From: CALMKX01 sp036274895
GTDB taxonomy: Bacteria; Acidobacteriota; Thermoanaerobaculia; Multivoradales; SZUA-115
NCBI GenBank assembly: GCA_036274895.1
Contig: DASUEU010000048.1
Span: 1-48,229 of the forward strand
Direction of reading: 5' to 3'
DNA length: 48,229 bases
The notes below the pieces were generated by a model. That model saw nothing but the letters and a program-made list of their open reading frames with translations, did not search any database and had not been told where the DNA came from. A program made the position numbers and the translations under genes. Shown piece by piece: positions 41,101-48,229 of the stretch (position 1 is its first letter; the number at the start of each line of letters is the position of its first letter).

Positions 41101-43373
41101 CAGTAGCTGCGCCGCAGCAGGCCGTCATAGCCGAAGCTGGTCTCTACTCCGGCCGAGTCCTCCACCCAGCTCACCAGCCCGGTGTTCGGGTCAATGCCGG
41201 CCCTGAAGTGGGTGAGCACCACGCGGCCGGAGCCATCGACGCTGTGCGAGCCAGAGATGACGCCGTTCTGGTACTCGAGCTCCACGCGGTAGGAGGGCGA
41301 GGGCAGGGCCAGGTTGCACGGCGAGGCCGAGCCCAGGGAGGCGCCGTCGCCACCGAACCAGGACAGGGCGAGGATCTCCCCCGCGATGTGATCGGGATCG
41401 TTCTGCCCCTCCCAGGTCTCGAACTCCTGCACCAGGTCCCCGGGGCCCGGGCTGGTGCCCGCCAGCTGGCGTCGGCGGCGCAGGAAGCCGGTTTCGGGGT
41501 CGAAGCAGGAGTCCTCGATGAAGGTCTGGCCGGCAGAGGAGGTGGCGATGCGGGTGAAGGTCTCGAGGATCCACGGCTCCTGCGGCTCCAGCATCGTGAA
41601 GTCCCCGCCCAGGACCCCGGGCTGGGTGGGATCGAAGGTCAGGGTGCCGCGCCCGTCGTTGAAGGTGGTGGTGACGGCCAAGGTCGGTGTGGCCTCGAAG
41701 TCGCTGCTGGCCGAACGCGTGACCGTGCGGTAGTGACCCAGCCCGTCGAAATCCGAGAGCTCCTGGGCCACCCACCGGCCGCCGTCGTCGTGGTAGACCA
41801 GCACCTGCTTTTGCTGGCGGTTGTTGGAGCTGGAAAAGCCGCTGCCGTCGGTCTCGTAGACCAGGTAGGTCGAGCGCAGCAGGGTGCCGTTGCGGTCGTA
41901 TTGCCGCTGGGAGAGGAAGCCGTGGGGGTTGCCGGCTTCCTCACAGCGGGAAAACGGCAAGCCGTGGGACCAGCCATCGAGCTCCTGGGTGTCGAAGAAG
42001 TTGTCGCTCACGCCCTGCTCCGGATCGGTCACCGTCACGCGGTAGTGGCAGGGCAGCTGGCTCGGGTGAGTGATGGTCTGCCAGTCGTAGGTCCAGGTGT
42101 TGTCAGCGTCGGGGTTGACCCCGTCCAGCACCTTCTTGGTGGCGATCGAGAACTGGCTGGTGTAGGGCTCGTCCCCGTCGAGCGTGGGCATCCCCAGCCG
42201 CAGGCCCACCTGCTGGTAGGTCCACCGCAGCTCCCCGCCGGTGGCCAGGCGGAAGCGCCGGATCGCCCCGGAAAGCACGTCCTGCAGGCTGTCGGTCAAG
42301 TTGTAGGCGGCCTGGATCACCGCCCCTTCGGGCAGGCGGATCTCCTCCAGGAGGGGGACTGCGATGGTGGTGCCCTGGGGCTGATCGCAGCCCTCCGACC
42401 AGGTCTGGCGATCGATCGAGCGTGTGGTGTGCACCAGGTCCACGGTCAGCTGCTGCCCGCCGGGCCCCGCCAGCTCGAGGAAGTCGATCTGCGAGAAGGC
42501 GCCCTGGCTGCCGGCGAAGACCACCCGGTGGAAGCGGCCGAGGGAGTCCGTCACGTGCCACTGCTCGGGCTCGGCGCCGTCCGCCGCCCGCCACTCGAGG
42601 TTCATCCAGTGGCCGAAGCGGTCCATCTTGCGGACGAATCGCCAGTCCGGGATGTGCTGGCCGGCGTGGTCACCGCCGTGGTCCACGAACTCGTGGACCT
42701 CACCGCTGGGCAGCTCGAGCTGGGCGCACTCCCCCCGGGCGAGGCCCTGCGGGCTGCGGCAGGCGGCAGCCCCGGCACCGGAGAAGTGCTTGAGGCGCAG
42801 GTAGGTGCTGTCGTTCGAGTAGAAGACGCCGGGGGTCGGCACCCCACCGTAGGGGTCCGGATGCAGCCGCGAGCCGAGCTCCCGGATGCCGCCGTCCGGG
42901 GTCATGTAGGTCCACCGCCCGGTGATCCCGATTCGCCCGTCACCGAACAGCCGGCCGAAGCCCAGGGCCCAGCCGAGGCCGGCGTTGCTGCGGCCGGCGC
43001 CCAGGAAGTCCTGGCTCTGGGTCAGCTGGGCGGGCCGGTGGTCGGTGGCGTCGGGCACCGGCAGGCCCAGCTCGCGCAGCTGGCCGTTGATCAGACAGGA
43101 GATCCGGCGATGGTCCCAGACGAAGGAGTTGTAGTGGAGGTCGAAGCCGTAGCTCAGGTGACCGCCCACGGAGTAGGTCGGGCCGATCGGCAGGGTCAAG
43201 ATCAAGTTGCCGTTGAACAGGTTGACGCTGTCGTACAGGTTGACCTCGAAGGCCGAGCTGGCCGAGAAGCCGCGGGCCAGGCTGGGGTGCACGGAGTAGT
43301 CCTCGGCCACGACGGCGGCGGGGACCAGGGCCAACGAGACCAGCAGCGCGAGGAAAACGGTTCTCAAGTTCAT
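38160..43373 (-). CDS. Sec-exported RHS-repeat protein with C-terminal His-Cys domain
   Basis: The protein has 1,737 residues. The signal peptide is 1-25 (VFLALLVSLALVPAAVVAED). An N-terminal domain (30-330) is followed by YD/RHS repeats to about 1430 (YDYDPAGRLTRVCLE, FEYDAAGNMTRRAVR, YDTEGNIAKIGGDSYSYDRL). The RHS core is near 1440-1535: DHLGTPRQM, FDYFHARYYSP-type DYFHARYYSPVNGRFLSPDP and YLDPDGR. After it, 200 residues include FGHAAVRI (His1553) and SNNCLTTVID (Cys1661). His before Cys is the order of circularly permuted papain-like (NlpC/LRAT-type) folds, suggesting a protease, amidase or acyltransferase effector. No gene for a small immunity protein follows directly. AAGGAG precedes ATG 43373. 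It lies 22 bases after the upstream gene. Confidence 0.9.
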   Translation of the reverse strand: MNLRTVFLALLVSLALVPAAVVAEDYSVHPSLARGFSASSAFEVNLYDSVNLFNGNLILTLPIGPTYSVGGHLSYGFDLHYNSFVWDHRRISCLINGQLRELGLPVPDATDHRPAQLTQSQDFLGAGRSNAGLGWALGFGRLFGDGRIGITGRWTYMTPDGGIRELGSRLHPDPYGGVPTPGVFYSNDSTYLRLKHFSGAGAAACRSPQGLARGECAQLELPSGEVHEFVDHGGDHAGQHIPDWRFVRKMDRFGHWMNLEWRAADGAEPEQWHVTDSLGRFHRVVFAGSQGAFSQIDFLELAGPGGQQLTVDLVHTTRSIDRQTWSEGCDQPQGTTIAVPLLEEIRLPEGAVIQAAYNLTDSLQDVLSGAIRRFRLATGGELRWTYQQVGLRLGMPTLDGDEPYTSQFSIATKKVLDGVNPDADNTWTYDWQTITHPSQLPCHYRVTVTDPEQGVSDNFFDTQELDGWSHGLPFSRCEEAGNPHGFLSQRQYDRNGTLLRSTYLVYETDGSGFSSSNNRQQKQVLVYHDDGGRWVAQELSDFDGLGHYRTVTRSASSDFEATPTLAVTTTFNDGRGTLTFDPTQPGVLGGDFTMLEPQEPWILETFTRIATSSAGQTFIEDSCFDPETGFLRRRRQLAGTSPGPGDLVQEFETWEGQNDPDHIAGEILALSWFGGDGASLGSASPCNLALPSPSYRVELEYQNGVISGSHSVDGSGRVVLTHFRAGIDPNTGLVSWVEDSAGVETSFGYDGLLRRSYWTTPDGARNEVVYRLPGATPGATTGAEVEMRVCPNGAVGCPNSQLLVRSELRFDGFGRQTFEQARRPADTSNGYRLANRTQAYRQIGWMTEESTWHWQGDTPAGRTLYTDFDTFGRPGRTVLPDGKEILTTYTGDRLQRVLTRVASGEQSGQVVEQASANFSVLDGLGRLRSVCQGANESAGAASCGGGVKAAYDYDPAGRLTRVCLEPNGSACGQTRTFTFDGRGLLTSASHPELAGRLERFEYDAAGNMTRRAVRQGGNDRMVRLYRYDPARRLTWVGYPTESGDLRPLIETFYHGMDALAAQGSERAEGKLYQRRRHNWLAPRVHPDNVDDADELDYVLTETFRYRGLDGALSERQVRLGLDHRLVGFEALREVNELGRPSATIYPDCRYLHCPGGGEPDRTVRYGYRQDVLSSVGEGGSSTSLATIRYWPSGLVHQVLHGNGVTYTQTQDPSQMQRPAEISTDRGWTTGVYQYDTEGNIAKIGGDSYSYDRLSRLVAAKLENGNDDGTQSATWDPVGNLQTLATSHFWGTVQLNPDTGTNRSGLYAYDLAGNATSWSRSGVEARARFDVLDQMKELAVGNEQSGALVVSERQFFLYDADNERFATLRCTGGCEDAEDFDLTLTPRDEDGRVLRVATWRLDQGTTAWHRDYVYRGATLLATQSPGTVGPNLLHLHPDHLGTPRQMTTASGSSYALRRYFPFGQEFPEPMYDDVTLDFTGHERDGHFLDYFHARYYSPVNGRFLSPDPVGGDPAIAQSWNRYAYVRGNPLKYLDPDGRTTTVFVRSNEGPNFGHAAVRIQRDGMYDITVDFGPYEGLSHMPGNGKGVLRFHRDFDAYVADQTKNNPALAKVYDTSAEFEQALLEQFDELKGPLGSRIEDGNDEDGMVQYRTREDYEVRSNNCLTTVIDALSSAAAANGGMTGSPSLDRNLRDLYQGAHKPATVYGRFDAERKASGPAARDAHVIVFDQLPSPGATPDN

Positions 43374-43395
43374 CGTGGGCTCCTTGCAGCAGGCT

Positions 43396-46300
43396 TCAGC
43401 GGCTCTCGCCGCCACCAGGGGGATCACCGAAACCACCACGCCAGATGCGGCCGCAGACCACCAATTCGTCAAAGGGGAGGCTGCCTTCGACGCTCGAGAC
43501 GGCGCCGAAGAGCGCGCCCAGCTCCAGCCGGGCGGCACCGTTGAGGTTGTTGTCCAGCCCGGTGAGGGCGCCCACCTCTACGCCGTCCACCACCAGGCGC
43601 AGCTCGCCCAGGCCGACCGCTGGCCCCGACCACCGCACCTCGAGCTGGTGGGGCTGATCGGTGATCGCCACCCAGGGCATCTCGGTCAGGGCACCCCCTT
43701 CGAGCACGGCGACGCCGGACAGCTCGTAGTTGCCGCCACTCGAGCGCAGGCGCAGCCAGGCCAGCAGGGGGGCGTTGCTCTCCGGACCGCGCAGGCTCCA
43801 GACCGCGATGCCACCGGTGCCGAAGGAGAGGGTGTTGGGGTCGAGCCAGAAGATCGCGGTGACCTGCTCGCTCACGGTGGCCAGAGCTCGCTGCGCGTAG
43901 GCGGCCGCCTGGCTCACTCCGGCGCGCAGACCCCGCAATCCGTCGAGGGCAGCTGAGGGCTCCGTACCCAGGGAGGAGCCGCCGGAGACCGCCGTGCTCC
44001 AGGCCGGGGCCAGGGCCGCGCCCTCGAAGTCATCGCGCTGCTCCCACTCGCAGACCGAGCCGTTGCGCCAGGCGGCGAAGGAGTCCAGGGTCAGGCTGCC
44101 CTGGGTGCCGGCATCCAGCTCGCTCACCGCGCCCAGGCGCAGGAGCCGGACTCTCTGGCTCTCGTTCACCAGATCCGAGCGCTCACCCACGGCGACGCCA
44201 TCGATCCAGAGCCTCATCCCCCCAGGGAGCTCGCTCCGGCCGGCCCACCAATCCACCCGCACGACGTGGACCCCGGGGCCACCGAGGGTGACGGTGCTGT
44301 TGGCCGGCACCTTGGGGGTGCCGCCCAGATCGTCCTGGGCGAGCAGCAGCAGCCGCCACTGACCGGCCACCCGCCGCAGCCGCACCTGCACGGCCTTGCG
44401 TGTTCCGGTGTCGGCCTCGAAGAGCACGAAAGTGTCGCTCTCCTGGCCAGCCAGGCCGTCCACGTCGACCAGGAAGCGGGCCTCCAGGCTGCTCTCGAGG
44501 GCCGGCGAGTCGCTGCGCAGCGCAGCCACCCGGGCGGGGCCGACCTGTGCCGGCAGGCTGACCACAACGCCCCGCTCACCGCCGATCGCCGCGTCCGCGG
44601 CCAGGGCCACGGCCCCTCCACCCGCCACTTCGGGCCACCAGCGCGCGAAGCTCGGGCCGTTGAAGCGGTCCACTTGCAGGGCCAGCTCCGGCTCCGGCTC
44701 GGCGACCACGAAGGCCGCGGCCGTCGCTGTCACGTCCGGATCGCCACCCGCCACCTCGATCCCGTGCTCGAAGCGGGCAACCCCGGAGACACCGAAGGAG
44801 CCGCCGGGCGTGAAGGCGAAGGAACCGGTGCGGGGGTCCGGGTCGACCACCGCGAGCGTGCCGCCGGTGACCGCGGAGGCCCCGACCGAGGCCACCTCAC
44901 CGGCGGGTCGATCGTTGGCCAGCAGGGCCTCGGTTTCGATCTGGACCACGGCCGGCACCGGGTGGGCCACGTCGATCGCGTCCCCCCGGGCGGAGAGGGG
45001 CAGGACGTCGATCCACACCCGCGCCGTGGCCTGTGGCCGGGTGCCCGCTACCGCGGGCGTGTAGCCGTTGTCGGTCTCGTAGACGAAGGCGTCCTGCCCT
45101 ACGAAGCCAGGGTTCGGGGTATAGAGCAGGTCGAGGATCCCCAGGGTCTCGAGGGTGCCGTGCTCGGGTCCGATGGGAATCGCTCGCAGCAGGCGGCCCC
45201 TGGCCCCGAAGTCGTTGGCGAGGATCGACTCGGCGGGCGGCTCCAGGGCGGCTCCCGCTGGCGCCTTGGAGATCAGCAGGGGCTTGCCGACCGGCGTCGT
45301 TCGCACGTCGTCACGCGGCACCGGTAGGGCATGGAGCTCGAGCACGGTGGACGAGGTGTGTTGGGGCCCGCCGGCGAGCCAGCTCCAGTAGCCCACTTCG
45401 GCACGACCCTCCAGCCAGAGGCTCTTGTGGTTGACGTTGTCGCAGAGCTCGAAGTAGGTCTGGGGGTCGTAGTCACAGTGGTTCGGGCGGAACGCGAAGG
45501 CCGCCCCGTTGGGCAGGGGCTGTGGCAGGGGGGGCGGGTAGGAGCGGAAGAGAGCGGGATCGAAGTACAGCTGGTAGATCTCGACCCCGGTCGTGGGGCT
45601 GTCGTTCTCGAACAGGAAGTTGGTCTCGACCACCTGCGTGTACTCATGGGGGCAGGGCGGCTGGGCGCAGTCCGGCGCTACCGCGAGCAGCGGTGCGATC
45701 ACCAGCGAGTCCAGCCGGGCGGTGATCTGCGGCTGACCGATGGTGAGCGAGACCGTGGCGGTGGACACACCGGGCACCCCGTCGGTGCGCGCCACCTGGT
45801 ACTGGAAGCTGCCGAAGGGCGTTCCCGCCGTACCCTGGAGAGGCTGGCCATGAAGGTTGTTGATGTGGACCGCGCCTCCGCTGAGCTGCAAGCTCCAGAA
45901 CGGAGGCAGCTGCCGCCCTTCGGCCGGCACGGCGATGACCGTCACGACGCCGGCCGGCCGGTCGTTGGCGAGCAGCACGCTGATCGGGATCTCGTAGCCC
46001 GTGACCCCGAGGGGCATCAGCAGGTCGTCGGGCAAGGCGAGCACCCGCACCGGCTCCAGCCGGACCTCTGCGACATCGGTGAGCGCGGGATCGGCGAGCA
46101 GGGAGATCTGGTAGTCGAAGAGGTCGCCGTCCTGCCAGAAGGTGGGATCGACGATCTGATAGATCGGCCCCTCGGGCCCCAAGGTCAGAGTGCCCTTCTG
46201 GCCCTGAAAGACCTGCGAGATGGACACGCCCGCCAGCGGCTCGTCGTTCTCCAGCAGATCGGCCGAAGGAATGGTGATGCTGGTGATCGAACCGAGGCTG

Positions 46301-46767
46301 GCCCCGGTGTTGTCAACGTAGATCAGATCGTCGCCGGCCTTGGGTCCACCCAGGATCGAGGGCTCGGAGATCTTGACCTTGACGGTGGCCCAGTCGGTCT
46401 CGTCGCCGTCGTTGATGCGGTACCTGAAGTTGCAGCCGACGAAGACCAAGCCGGCAGGCAGGGAGAAGCGGATGACGCCCTCGGCCCGGTCCTGGATCCC
46501 GATGGTGGACTGGCAGGGCAGGCTGCCCGCGGCGCGGTCGATCTGGTCGATCTCGAAGGCCCGCCCGGAGTCGCTTTCGTCGTTGCGGGTGACGTCGAGA
46601 AAGACGTCGCGGGCGGCGCCGATCAGGATGGTGTCGTTTTGTGCGCATAGGTCGCGGTTGTCGCACTTCGCGGCCCTGGCCGGCGCGGTCGCCAGGGTCA
46701 GCATCATCGGCAGCAGCACGAGGACCAGGTCTCTCGACGGCGATCGCAAGGGAAGTCTCGGGCGCAT
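43396..46767 (-). CDS. Large exported protein with tandem LxxND (cadherin-like) modules and two LamG-like lobes
   Basis: The protein has 1,123 residues. The signal peptide is at about 10-32 (LVLVLLPMMLTLATAPARAAKC). Residues 35-650 contain five 'LLxND' module junctions: LLENDEPLAGV, LLANDRPAGVV, LFENDSPTTGV, ILANDFGARG and LLANDRPAGEV. This resembles tandem-95/Big_9 cadherin-like repeats, which bind calcium. From 680 onward there are two lobes starting FNGPSFARWWPEV and RDDFEGAALAPAWSTAV, each with LamG/concanavalin-like strands (MRLWIDGVAVGERS and ELRLVVDGVEVGAL). Adhesion or surface display is likely. GGAGG ten bases before ATG 46767 fixes the start. It is the first gene of the leftward three-gene operon, just before the RHS gene. 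Confidence 0.8.
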   Translation of the reverse strand: MRPRLPLRSPSRDLVLVLLPMMLTLATAPARAAKCDNRDLCAQNDTILIGAARDVFLDVTRNDESDSGRAFEIDQIDRAAGSLPCQSTIGIQDRAEGVIRFSLPAGLVFVGCNFRYRINDGDETDWATVKVKISEPSILGGPKAGDDLIYVDNTGASLGSITSITIPSADLLENDEPLAGVSISQVFQGQKGTLTLGPEGPIYQIVDPTFWQDGDLFDYQISLLADPALTDVAEVRLEPVRVLALPDDLLMPLGVTGYEIPISVLLANDRPAGVVTVIAVPAEGRQLPPFWSLQLSGGAVHINNLHGQPLQGTAGTPFGSFQYQVARTDGVPGVSTATVSLTIGQPQITARLDSLVIAPLLAVAPDCAQPPCPHEYTQVVETNFLFENDSPTTGVEIYQLYFDPALFRSYPPPLPQPLPNGAAFAFRPNHCDYDPQTYFELCDNVNHKSLWLEGRAEVGYWSWLAGGPQHTSSTVLELHALPVPRDDVRTTPVGKPLLISKAPAGAALEPPAESILANDFGARGRLLRAIPIGPEHGTLETLGILDLLYTPNPGFVGQDAFVYETDNGYTPAVAGTRPQATARVWIDVLPLSARGDAIDVAHPVPAVVQIETEALLANDRPAGEVASVGASAVTGGTLAVVDPDPRTGSFAFTPGGSFGVSGVARFEHGIEVAGGDPDVTATAAAFVVAEPEPELALQVDRFNGPSFARWWPEVAGGGAVALAADAAIGGERGVVVSLPAQVGPARVAALRSDSPALESSLEARFLVDVDGLAGQESDTFVLFEADTGTRKAVQVRLRRVAGQWRLLLLAQDDLGGTPKVPANSTVTLGGPGVHVVRVDWWAGRSELPGGMRLWIDGVAVGERSDLVNESQRVRLLRLGAVSELDAGTQGSLTLDSFAAWRNGSVCEWEQRDDFEGAALAPAWSTAVSGGSSLGTEPSAALDGLRGLRAGVSQAAAYAQRALATVSEQVTAIFWLDPNTLSFGTGGIAVWSLRGPESNAPLLAWLRLRSSGGNYELSGVAVLEGGALTEMPWVAITDQPHQLEVRWSGPAVGLGELRLVVDGVEVGALTGLDNNLNGAARLELGALFGAVSSVEGSLPFDELVVCGRIWRGGFGDPPGGGESR

Positions 46768-46907
46768 GGCAGCCTCCGTAGCTGGGCCTCCCTCCTGCGG
46801 GAAGCCCTGCGAGCTCATGCCGAGACGGTAGCGACGCGATCGAGCGAAGTCCTGAAGAAGCTGTGAGGGAAGGCTCCGTGCTTGGTGAGAGATTCGTCAG
46901 GCCGGGA

Positions 46908-46967
46908 TCGACGAGTCGTGCCTCGTCGAGTCACAGCTCGTCAAGTCGTGTCTTGACAATAGTGAGT
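46908..46967. repeat. Four tandem 15-bp repeats upstream of the RHS operon
   Basis: Units at 46908, 46923, 46938 and 46953 read TCGACGAGTCGTGCC, TCGTCGAGTCACAGC, TCGTCAAGTCGTGTC and TTGACAATAGTGAGT, the last diverged. The consensus is TCGTCRAGTCRTGYC. The array is in the 220 bases between the start of the large exported protein gene (minus) and the small plus-strand ORF, where it may be an operator for both. The 15-base pitch is not a whole number of helical turns. Confidence 0.6.
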
Positions 46968-46979
46968 CGACACCATAAA
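46953..46979 (+). promoter_or_regulatory. Promoter candidate for the 54-codon ORF
   Basis: TTGACA at 46953-46958 is a perfect -35 and CATAAA at 46974-46979 a fair -10, but the spacer is only 15 bases. The start codon follows eight bases after the -10, so the transcript would be nearly leaderless. The -35 is part of the last 15-bp repeat, so a protein bound to the array would block it. Confidence 0.35.
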
Positions 46980-46987
46980 CCCTTGCC

Positions 46988-47152
46988 ATGGAACAAGTTC
47001 CACCGTGCTTCGGCGGCCGCTCCGAGGAGCTTGATCTCTTGGAGGCGGCGCGGCGGCTCGACGAGCCGTTGCTCGCCGCCTTCCCCGCCGAGGCCCTGCT
47101 CCAGCCTTACCAGCGACAGGGCGTCACTGCGGCCTTCGAGGTCGTCGAGTGA
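46988..47152 (+). CDS. Small acidic protein of 54 residues, unknown
   Basis: ATG 46988 to TGA 47150-47152 encodes MEQVPPCFGGRSEELDLLEA, then ARRLDEPLLAAFPAEALLQP and YQRQGVTAAFEVVE. It is strongly helical and acidic, with codon use rich in GC at third positions as in the backbone genes, which argues for a real gene. It has no ribosome-binding site but a candidate promoter directly upstream. It resembles no family I know; size and charge are like small regulators or antitoxins. It is divergent to the RHS operon across the 15-bp repeat array, so a regulatory role is possible but not supported by any motif. Confidence 0.4.
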   Translation: MEQVPPCFGGRSEELDLLEAARRLDEPLLAAFPAEALLQPYQRQGVTAAFEVVE

Positions 47153-47197
47153 GGGTGAGGGGGCCTGAACCGGCTCCGCTCGCCCTCCTCACCCAGG

Positions 47198-47227
47198 CCC
47201 TCTCTCCCCTGGCGGGGGGAGAGAGGG
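47198..47227. terminator. Strong hairpin, repeat-type or terminator
   Basis: CCCTCTCTCCCC and GGGGGGAGAGAGGG form a stem of about 12 bp around TGGC. Such CTCTCCC-TGGCGGGAGAG elements are widespread in GC-rich genomes as intergenic repeats. It lies between the small ORF and the acs stop, so it may end both transcripts. A short run of T at 47253-47256 is not directly adjacent. Confidence 0.5.
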
Positions 47228-47257
47228 TCGGAGTGGTAAGGGCCAGCCGGACGTTTT

Positions 47258-48229
47258 TCATCCCCCCGCCCGGTGCGCCTCGATCAGCTTGTCGACCACG
47301 GCCGGGTCGGCGAGGGTGGTGACGTCGCCCAGGCTGTCGGTCTCGTCGGCGGCGATCTTCCGGAGGATTCTCCGCATGATCTTGCCCGAACGGGTCTTGG
47401 GCAGGCCCGGGGAGACCAGGATGCGGTCGGGGGTGGCGATCGGGCCGATCACCTTCCTCACCTGCTCCTTGAGCGCCCCCACCAGCTCCACCGCATCCGC
47501 CTGCTCGTACTCCGGCGTCACCAGCACGTAGGCGTAGATGCCGGTGCCCTTGATGTCGTGGGGGAAGCCCACCACCGCGGCCTCGGCCACGGCCGGATGG
47601 GCCACCAGGGCGCTCTCCACCTCGGCGGTGCCCAGGCGGTGGCCGGAGACGTTGAGCACGTCGTCCACCCGGCCGGTAATCCAGTAGTAGCCGTCCTCGT
47701 CGCGGCGGCACCCGTCCCCGGTGAAGTACAGGCGCGGGAAGCGCGAGTAGTACGTCTCCACGAAGCGCTGGTGGCTGCCATAGAGGGTGCGGGCCTGGCC
47801 CGGCCAGGTGCGCGCCAGGCACAGGTTGCCGCTCACGCCGTTGCCCTCGATGACGCGGCCCTCGTCATCCACCAGCACCGGCTCCACGCCGAAGAAGGGC
47901 AGGGTGGCGCTGCCCGGCTTGCAGGGCGTCGCTCCCGGCAGCGGGGTGATGAGGACTCCGCCCGTCTCCGTCTGCCACCAGGTGTCCACCACGGGGCAGC
48001 GGCCCTCGCCCACCACGTCGTGGTACCAGCGCCACACCTCCGGGTTGATGGGCTCGCCCGCGGTGGCCAGCAGCCGCAGGGACTGGCGCGAGGACTTCTT
48101 CACCCACGCGTCGCCCTCGCGGAGGAGGGCCCGCAGCGCCGTGGGCGCCGTGTAGAGGACGGTGGCCTGGAGGTCGTCCACCACCCGCCACAGCCGGCCC
48201 GCGTCCGGGTAGTTGGGCACGGACTCGAA
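47258..48229 (-). CDS. acs: Acetyl-CoA synthetase, C-terminal half (5' end beyond the window)
   Basis: The 324 codons in the window (323 residues plus stop) correspond to about half of the usual 650-residue enzyme. FESVPNYPDAGRLWRVVDDL at the window edge, followed by LYTAPTALRALLREGD, is the ACS core. DTWWQTETGG is the AMP-binding A5-type motif, LYFTGDGCRRDEDGYYWITG the A7 motif and GRVDDVLNVSGHRLGTAEVE the A8 hinge. SGKIMRRILRKIA near the end carries the lysine that is acetylated by Pat-type regulators (PKTRSGKIMRR). The enzyme activates acetate via acetyl-AMP. The frame is open to base 48229. Confidence 0.97.
   Translation of the reverse strand, partial: FESVPNYPDAGRLWRVVDDLQATVLYTAPTALRALLREGDAWVKKSSRQSLRLLATAGEPINPEVWRWYHDVVGEGRCPVVDTWWQTETGGVLITPLPGATPCKPGSATLPFFGVEPVLVDDEGRVIEGNGVSGNLCLARTWPGQARTLYGSHQRFVETYYSRFPRLYFTGDGCRRDEDGYYWITGRVDDVLNVSGHRLGTAEVESALVAHPAVAEAAVVGFPHDIKGTGIYAYVLVTPEYEQADAVELVGALKEQVRKVIGPIATPDRILVSPGLPKTRSGKIMRRILRKIAADETDSLGDVTTLADPAVVDKLIEAHRAGG

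Noticed and set aside
43374..43538. Longer N-terminus for the RHS protein, starting at 43538
   Set aside because: It would overlap the upstream gene and bury the signal peptide; AAGGAG before ATG 43373 supports the shorter form.
40809..43544. A 911-codon plus-strand frame opposite the RHS gene
   Set aside because: It is antisense to well-supported YD repeats and shows no motif of its own.
46908..46967. Possible CRISPR array
   Set aside because: Units are only 15 bp and contiguous, without unique spacers, and no cas genes are present.

Overview
The window is about 70% GC, densely coding, and reads like an Acidobacteriota chromosome. The taxon is inferred from gene content: two MacB/FtsX-type ADOP permeases, one with its own PadR repressor, a Roadblock/MglA module, and several Sec-exported proteins of unfamiliar type. 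No rRNA, tRNA, CRISPR array or phage gene was seen. The left edge carries the end of an IS481-like element, and at least three families of short palindromic repeats are scattered between genes.

Layout. 1-5000: IS end; mtgA; a DUF6503-type secreted protein; PadR repressor plus ADOP permease behind a repeated operator-like box. 5000-11440: SpoIIE-type phosphatase, an outer-membrane barrel candidate, a decayed toxin-antitoxin pair, a HIT hydrolase and a large exported di-heme cytochrome c with a beta-propeller. 11440-14500: a repeat-rich gap, then lower-GC accessory genes (PEGA lipoprotein, DUF429-like protein, and a protein whose HVQAA/QPK/VQRM leader resembles that of some polymorphic toxins). 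14495-19466: a histidine phosphatase, then a leftward group of receiver-DUF4388-Roadblock, second Roadblock, MglA-like GTPase and HMG-CoA synthase.

19741-22330: a molybdate uptake operon (modE-like, modA, modB, modC) with a ModE-like palindrome. 22338-27736: two exported proteins that end in nearly the same DGFESGDTS tag, flanking a DoxX-like membrane protein and an NCS1 permease. 27743-36674: metabolic and accessory genes (CAT-like acetyltransferase, SMP-30-like protein, amidohydrolase, YdeI-like protein, second ADOP permease, P-loop kinase/ABM fusion, DinB, VOC, membrane-anchored winged-helix regulator).

36879-46767: the most unusual block. Three leftward genes encode a 1,123-residue exported protein with tandem 'LxxND' modules and two LamG-like lobes, a 1,737-residue Sec-exported RHS protein with a C-terminal domain that has the His-then-Cys order of permuted papain-fold enzymes, and a 417-residue exported protein of unknown type. 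A tandem 15-bp repeat and a 54-codon ORF on the opposite strand lie upstream. The right edge cuts acetyl-CoA synthetase.

The best candidates for undescribed biology are the RHS operon, the receiver/Roadblock/GTPase group with its in-frame internal start, the shared C-terminal tag, and a secretion-signal start region found on both a DinB protein and an ABC permease.
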